From an uncultured Oscillospiraceae bacterium (GTDB taxonomy: Bacteria > Bacillota > Clostridia > Oscillospirales > Oscillospiraceae), in assembly GCA_947599875.1 (NCBI GenBank), contig CANQFV010000013.1, positions 1 to 63,887 on the forward strand: a stretch of 63,887 bases of DNA, in the 5' to 3' direction. Positions 59,566 through 63,887 of the stretch are shown here, piece after piece. Every line of letters begins with the position of its first letter. Position 1 is the first letter of the stretch. Position numbers and translations under genes: made by a program. The notes below the pieces were generated by a model, which saw nothing but the letters and a program-made list of their open reading frames with translations, made no database searches and was not told where the DNA came from.

Positions 59566-60488
59566 TATCTTTTCGACCGTTTTGACCGTTTGCCCTTCCT
59601 GCCCTTGTGGGTATGGCGGGGCTTTTTTGTTGTCTCCGGTGCCGCCTTTGGCCATTTCGGCACAAGTCCAAGCGAGTTCACAAGCCGCCGATGCTCCGCG
59701 CCGCTGGTCTTGATATAAATTCTCGTCGTCTCGATGCTGCTGTGACCTAAAACGTCGGAGAGCTTGGTCACGTCCCCGCCGTTCTCCACGAAAGTCCGTG
59801 CAAACAATTTCCGGAGATTATGCGGGAAAGCTTTTGAGCCGCTGACCATAGCGCGGAGGGCGGCCATTTTCACGATGAGCCAGATCGTCCGCCGGTCTAA
59901 GGGGTTGCCGTGCTTGCTCCGGAAGATGATCCCGGAGGTGATGTTCTGCTCCTGGGCGTATGCCTCTAAAGCTAAGGCCAGGTCGTCCGGGATCATAATG
60001 GTGCGAATTTTCCGCTTGCAGGTAACCTGAATTTCCCGTTTATGCACGGCCTCCACGGTGAAGTATTGCAGCTCCGAGGCCCGGATGCCGGAGGAGGCTA
60101 ACGACCATATGACCAGCCGGTCACGCTCGTTTGCCGCCGCAGCCATCGCCCGGTAGTCCGCCTTGGTGAGTTCCTTGCTCTCCGGGCAGTAGGCGTCCTT
60201 CTGGATGTTCATCCGCTGCGTCCCGCACCCTGTCCAATCCATGAATTTGAAGAAGGAGAACAGTGAGGCCAGCATGGTGTTGATGCTGGAGGGCTTGTAG
60301 GCCCGCTCAATGAGCGTTTGTTTGTAGGCGCAGGTGGTCTCGCTTGTCACCTCCCGCCCGTCGAGAAAAGAAGCGTAGACGCAGACGTCGTGCAAATACT
60401 TCTTGATGGTGTGTACGCTCCGATCGAGGCGGACGAGATGCGCCCGAAACTCCCCCACAGCCTCCGGTGTGATGATTCTTGTGTTCAT
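59565..60488 (-). CDS. Tyrosine recombinase (phase-switch invertase)
   Basis: 307 residues from ATG 60488 (AAGGAGGAAATTTTT upstream). N-terminal SAM-like core-binding domain (VHTIKKYLHDVCVYASFLDG). Catalytic set: SSGIRASEL (Arg136), CKRKIRT (Lys), FPHNLRK (His223, Arg226), LGHSSIETTRIYIK (His249, Tyr258). The C-terminal tail is strongly basic (KKPRHTHKGRKGKRSKRSKR). Being adjacent to paired core sites, it is the expected enzyme for the inversion, like FimB/E or RecV. A transposon or integrase role is less likely since no other element ends are seen. Confidence 0.92.
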   Translation of the reverse strand: MNTRIITPEAVGEFRAHLVRLDRSVHTIKKYLHDVCVYASFLDGREVTSETTCAYKQTLIERAYKPSSINTMLASLFSFFKFMDWTGCGTQRMNIQKDAYCPESKELTKADYRAMAAAANERDRLVIWSLASSGIRASELQYFTVEAVHKREIQVTCKRKIRTIMIPDDLALALEAYAQEQNITSGIIFRSKHGNPLDRRTIWLIVKMAALRAMVSGSKAFPHNLRKLFARTFVENGGDVTKLSDVLGHSSIETTRIYIKTSGAEHRRLVNSLGLVPKWPKAAPETTKKPRHTHKGRKGKRSKRSKR

Positions 60489-60648
60489 AAAAATTTCCTC
60501 CTTGCGTGTATTTTGCCCCATATGGGTGTAAACAATCTAACACGCAAAAGAGGGGGATGGTCAAGAGGAAGATTGCCTTGCATTTTTCGCCGCCGCGTGC
60601 TACACTGGGACAAAACGACATAAATCCACGCGGATCAGGAGTGATTAC

Positions 60649-61422
60649 ATGATCAAGAAATGGCAGGTTTACCTCCCGGAGCTTACCGGAGACAAGCCCC
60701 GGTACGCCTACGTCTACCTCCCCCGGGCGGCCCAGGAGGACCCCCAGGCCCGGTTCCCGGTGCTGTACATGTTTGACGGGCACAACGTGTTTTTTGACCA
60801 GGACGCCACCTACGGCAAGAGCTGGGGGATGAAGGAGTATCTGGAGGCCACGGACACCCCGCTGATCGTGGCGGCTGTGGAGTGCAACCACGGCAATCAC
60901 GGGGAGCGGCTTTCGGAGTACGCGCCCTTCAGCTTCCAGGCGCCCAAGCTGGGACGGAAAAAGGGCCTGGGCCGGGAGACGATGGAGTGGTTTGTCAACT
61001 CCTTCAAGCCCATGATCGACGAAAATTACCCCACCCTGCCCGACCGGGCAAACACGTTTATCGCCGGAAGCTCGATGGGGGGCCTGATGAGCCTTTACGC
61101 CGTGACGGCGTACAACAGCGTCTTCTCCCGGGCGGCGGCGCTGTCCCCCACCGTGATCGTGGCGCCGTCCAAGCTGGACGAGCTGCTGCGCACAGCGCCC
61201 CTGGATCCGGACACCGCCGTGTATATGGATTACGGCTCCGAGGAGCTGCGCCATCTCCCCGGCATGGCGATGGCCCGGCGCTTCGGCAAGACGGTGTCCA
61301 TTTTGATGGAGCGTGGCGTCTTTGTCACCGCCCGCATCGTCCCCGGCGGCCAGCACTGCGAGGCCAGCTGGGAGAGGCAGATCCCGTTTTTTATGAACGT
61401 ACTTCTGTCGAAAACGCCCTGA
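60649..61422 (+). CDS. Alpha/beta-hydrolase esterase (Esterase_D-like)
   Basis: 257 residues. AYVYLPRAAQEDPQARFPVL and YMFDGHNVFFD begin the fold. IAGSSMGGLMSLYAV contains Ser142. VPGGQHCEASW supplies the His, and MDYGSEE the probable Asp. This is the enterochelin-esterase-like family with unknown natural substrate. It lies downstream of the recombinase on the opposite strand. Confidence 0.88.
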   Translation: MIKKWQVYLPELTGDKPRYAYVYLPRAAQEDPQARFPVLYMFDGHNVFFDQDATYGKSWGMKEYLEATDTPLIVAAVECNHGNHGERLSEYAPFSFQAPKLGRKKGLGRETMEWFVNSFKPMIDENYPTLPDRANTFIAGSSMGGLMSLYAVTAYNSVFSRAAALSPTVIVAPSKLDELLRTAPLDPDTAVYMDYGSEELRHLPGMAMARRFGKTVSILMERGVFVTARIVPGGQHCEASWERQIPFFMNVLLSKTP

Positions 61423-61517
61423 CGGGCTTTTCCCGGCGAATTTGTCCGGAATTAAGTTTCGTGCTTTTCGGCAAACTGTATTGCGGTATCTCATGTTGAA
61501 GGAAGCGTTTTTGTACG

Positions 61518-62711
61518 GTGAAAAACATCATTTTTATCTCCCCCAACTTCCCCGCCAACTACTGGATCTTCTGCCGGGAGCTGCGGGCCAACGGCATGAA
61601 CGTCCTGGGCATCGGGGATGAGCGGTACGAGCGGCTGAGTCAGGGGCTGAAGGAGAATCTCACCGAGTATTACAAGGTGGACAACCTGGAAAATTACGAC
61701 TCCGTCTACCGGGCCGTGGCTTTTCTCATCTTCAAATACGGCCCCATCGACTGGCTGGAGTCCAACAACGAGTATTGGCTGGAGCGGGACGCCCGTCTGC
61801 GCACGGCCTTCCACATCACCTCCGGCTTTCAGGAGGCGGACATGCCCGCCATCAAGCTGAAATCCCAGATGAAGGAGTATTACCGCCGGGCCGGCATCCC
61901 CACCGCCCGGTATCACCTGGTGGAGGGGCTGGAGGATTGCAGGGCGTTCATCCGGGAGGTGGGCTGGCCCGTGGTGGTCAAGCCCGACAACGGCGTCGGG
62001 GCCTCCGACACCCACGCCCTGCGGTCGGAGGAGGAGCTTGTCCGCTTCTGGGAGAAGCGCCGGCCGGAGATCAGCTATATCATGGAGGAGTACGTCCACG
62101 CGGAGGTCAACTCCTACGACGCGGTGTATGACTCCAAGGGCCAGCCCATGTTTGAGGCCGGGAACGTGACGCCCGTGTCCATCATGGACATCGTAAACGA
62201 CGGGGACAGCTCTATCTACTATATCCTCCGGGATCTGCCGGAGGACACACGGGCCGCCGGGCGGGCCACGGCCAGGGCCTTCGGCGTGAAGAGCCGGTTC
62301 ATCCATTTTGAGTTTTTCCGCCTCACCCAGGATCAGGAGGGGTTGGGAAAGCGCGGGGATCTGGTGGGGCTGGAGGTAAATATGCGCCCCAGCGGCGGCT
62401 ACACCCCGGATATGATCGACTTTGCCCACGGCACCAACGTCTACAAGGTCTGGGCCGACATGATTGCCTTTGACAAGACCTCCCTCCCGGAGAAGGACCA
62501 CTATTTCTGCGCGTACCTGGGCCGCCGGGACGGGAAAAAGTACGTCATGAGCCACGAGGACATCATGGGCGAGTACGGGGCCAGGATGCGCCTGGTGGGC
62601 CGCATCCCCCAGGTTCTGGCCGGGGCGATGGGCGACCAGATGTATATCGCCGTCTTCCCCACCCGGGAGGAGATGGACGGGTTTTACCGGAAGACCCTGG
62701 CCTGTCAGTGA
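61518..62711 (+). CDS. ATP-grasp carboxylate-amine ligase-like protein
   Basis: 397 residues from GTG 61518. VVVKPDNGVGASDTHALRS is the ATP-grasp hinge loop, YIMEEYVHAEVNSYDAVYD and VGLEVNMRPSGGYTPDMIDF contain the metal-binding Glu and Asn. The N-terminus (IIFISPNFPANYWIFCRELR) is a pre-ATP-grasp domain. It could form an amide or dipeptide-like bond; the substrate is unknown. It may be in one transcription unit with the esterase. Confidence 0.85.
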   Translation: MKNIIFISPNFPANYWIFCRELRANGMNVLGIGDERYERLSQGLKENLTEYYKVDNLENYDSVYRAVAFLIFKYGPIDWLESNNEYWLERDARLRTAFHITSGFQEADMPAIKLKSQMKEYYRRAGIPTARYHLVEGLEDCRAFIREVGWPVVVKPDNGVGASDTHALRSEEELVRFWEKRRPEISYIMEEYVHAEVNSYDAVYDSKGQPMFEAGNVTPVSIMDIVNDGDSSIYYILRDLPEDTRAAGRATARAFGVKSRFIHFEFFRLTQDQEGLGKRGDLVGLEVNMRPSGGYTPDMIDFAHGTNVYKVWADMIAFDKTSLPEKDHYFCAYLGRRDGKKYVMSHEDIMGEYGARMRLVGRIPQVLAGAMGDQMYIAVFPTREEMDGFYRKTLACQ

Positions 62712-62727
62712 AGAAAAAGAAAAAAGT

Positions 62728-62851
62728 GAGCCGCCGGCGAATGCCGGCGGCTCACTTACGGTCTGTGGGAAAAGCCCTGTGGGCTTTTTCCGCAAAGGGG
62801 ACGCGTGTGGAAAATGTCTCTGAATTTTGCGAAATTCAGAGACATTTCCCT
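62728..62851. other. Three consecutive hairpins
   Basis: GTGAGCCGCCGGC/GCCGGCGGCTCAC (62728-62757) has a T-run on the minus strand and would end leftward transcripts. GGAAAAGCCC/GGGCTTTTTCC lies near 62768-62790. AAATGTCTCTGAATTT/AAATTCAGAGACATTT lies near 62812-62849. No gene is in 62712-62900. Confidence 0.8.
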
Positions 62852-62900
62852 GCTGCCGCTTGGTGGGCGCTTTTGATCTTAATGTGACTATCCACCTTAC

Positions 62901-63415
62901 TCATATAATTGTGGAGTTCATTTCTATATCGATCTCTTTGAGAAATGTTTCCATAAACGCGTGTCGGGATTCTGCTATGTGTTTTGCCTCATCCGTATTC
63001 ATTTCGTTTTTTAACCGTAAGAGTTTCTCGTGAAAATGCCGCATCGACGCTTCTAACGGCCGGTCACATCTGCCGCCGAAAGCGAATGTCCGTGCGATCC
63101 CAATTGCGCCAATCGCATCTAATCTGTCAGCATCCTGCACGATTTTCGCTTCAATGCTTTTTGGCGTTTTCCCCCTGTTCATACTGAATGAGACGGTGTT
63201 AATGGCATTGCAAATTTGCTCTCTTTTTTCCGACTCGATGTGGTGCATTTCCAAAAAGCGCCGTGCATTTGCATTGTTTTCTGTGGCAAATAATTTGTGG
63301 TCATCCACGTCGTGCAGCAAAGCCGCTAAAGCAATTATCATCGTATCACAATTCGGATAGTATCCTGCGAGGTACATTGCGTTTTGATATACCCGTATAG
63401 AATGGTTTGCGTCGT
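62901..63415 (-). pseudogene. Truncated HD-domain phosphohydrolase
   Basis: The main frame from Met 63377 reads MYLAGYYPNCDTMIIALAAL LHDVDDHKLF, with the HD pair and later VQDADRLDAIGAIGIARTF. The conserved first HD-family motif lies upstream in the same frame (SDGHDANHSIRVYQNA), but a TAA precedes it and no start codon exists. About 20 to 40 N-terminal residues are therefore lost. Confidence 0.8.
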
Positions 63416-63471
63416 GTCCGTCACTGATGGGGTTTTACCTCGCAAATAATCCGCACGTCCTCCTGTCAAAA

Positions 63472-63509
63472 AGAGAGCCGCCAAGCTGGCGCTTGGCGGC
63501 TCTCTTTTT
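63472..63509 (-). terminator. Terminator of rpmE
   Basis: AGAGAGCCGCCAAG (63472-63485) pairs with CTTGGCGGCTCTCT (63492-63505); T-runs flank both sides, so it may work in both directions. Confidence 0.88.
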
Positions 63510-63511
63510 GC

Positions 63512-63712
63512 TCATTTAAGGCCGAACTTTTTGTTGAACTTATCAACGCGGCCGCTGGTATCGACAAGCTTCTGCTTGCCGGTATAAAAGGGGTGACACT
63601 TGGAGCAGATTTCGACCTTGATGTCACTCTTTGTACTGCCGGTCTCAATGACCTCTCCGCAGGCGCACCGGATAGTGGTCTGCTCGTACTTGGGATGGAT
63701 GCCCTCCTTCAT
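63512..63712 (-). CDS. rpmE: 50S ribosomal protein bL31 (zinc form)
   Basis: 66 residues from ATG 63712 (AGAGGTGAACGCA upstream); upstream in-frame Met codons are ignored. [20 protein letters not shown] and [20 protein letters not shown] carry Cys16, 18, 36 and 39, the zinc form. FNKKFGLK ends the protein as in Firmicutes. Confidence 0.97.
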   Translation of the reverse strand: MKEGIHPKYEQTTIRCACGEVIETGSTKSDIKVEICSKCHPFYTGKQKLVDTSGRVDKFNKKFGLK

Positions 63713-63753
63713 TGCGTTCACCTCTTTCATAAATTCATTTTCACGCAAAGGTT

Positions 63754-63782
63754 ATTCTAACATGGGATGCGGGCGTTGTCAA
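63754..63782 (-). promoter_or_regulatory. rpmE promoter
   Basis: Minus strand TTGACA (63782-63777), 17-nt spacer, TAGAAT (63759-63754). The remaining sequence to 63887 shows no gene. Confidence 0.85.
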
Positions 63783-63887
63783 CCATTTTTTTATTTTTTC
63801 CGCCCTACAGCTTGTCGGGTTTACAATGATGTGTGACAAGTAACAAAAAAGGTAGCGAATAGGAAGTACCCGTGTTAAGGTATAGTT

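Noticed and set aside
1-63887. tRNA or rRNA genes, including a tRNA att site for the prophage
   Set aside because: No cloverleaf-like or rRNA-like sequence was recognised, and the prophage junction lies in cotJC.

Overview
The window reads as chromosome of a spore-forming, GC-rich, gut-type Clostridia, probably Oscillospiraceae-like. Support comes from a cotJC spore-coat gene, a ClpE-type Clp ATPase, the ecfA1-ecfA2-ecfT-truA block, DegV, DUF5711 and Zn-type bL31. The genus call is an inference and is weak.

Bases 1 to about 30166 are the right-hand part of a siphovirus-type prophage whose left end lies outside the window. Read leftward on the minus strand it carries: HNH nuclease, small and large terminase, portal, ClpP-type protease, HK97-fold capsid, head-tail connectors, major tail protein, a G/GT chaperone pair made by -1 frameshifting on A AAA AAC, tape measure, tail hub, a collagen-like fibre, and a tail protein that enters a Hint/intein domain as it leaves the window. 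Upstream of HNH is an early module: HUH-type Rep-like protein, 3D-domain secreted protein, YopX, DUF3102, PcfJ, PcfK/AcrIIA9-like protein and small unknowns. A lysogeny module follows at 26.1 to 30.1 kb: a one-gene plus-strand unit, a Cro-like and a repressor-like XRE gene with matching operators, a membrane protein, a six-helix voltage-gated potassium channel, and a large serine integrase. The integrase abuts its attachment site inside cotJC, so the prophage splits a sporulation gene.

From 30.7 kb the sequence is host chromosome. An alpha-galactosidase operon has its GPH-type transporter cut by one in-frame TAA. Then come a second MFS transporter, a GDPD, DegV, an ABC exporter with an Rgg/RRNPP-like regulator, a beta-CASP hydrolase, L-asparaginase, and a lower-GC insertion (WYL regulator, DUF3795, AlkZ-like protein) beside a relic phosphotransferase. 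Housekeeping genes follow: rlmD, clpE, a CvpA-like gene, DUF5711, truA, ecfT, ecfA2, ecfA1, a methyltransferase and a GNAT.

The most striking host feature is at 57.3 to 60.5 kb. A large type IV pilin-like protein with a C-terminal Ig-like domain (minus strand) is followed upstream by a segment of about 300 bp bounded by two perfect inverted 24-bp repeats. Each repeat is a recombinase-type core site: 9-bp dyad arms around the asymmetric spacer TGAT. The segment holds a near-consensus promoter (TTGACA, 16 nt, TATAAT) and an intrinsic terminator, and the right repeat touches the stop codon of a tyrosine recombinase. As sequenced, the promoter points away from the pilin and the terminator blocks read-through toward it. 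Inversion would reverse both. I read this as a self-contained phase-variation switch for a surface pilin. The window ends with an esterase, an ATP-grasp ligase, a hairpin cluster, a truncated HD-domain gene and rpmE.
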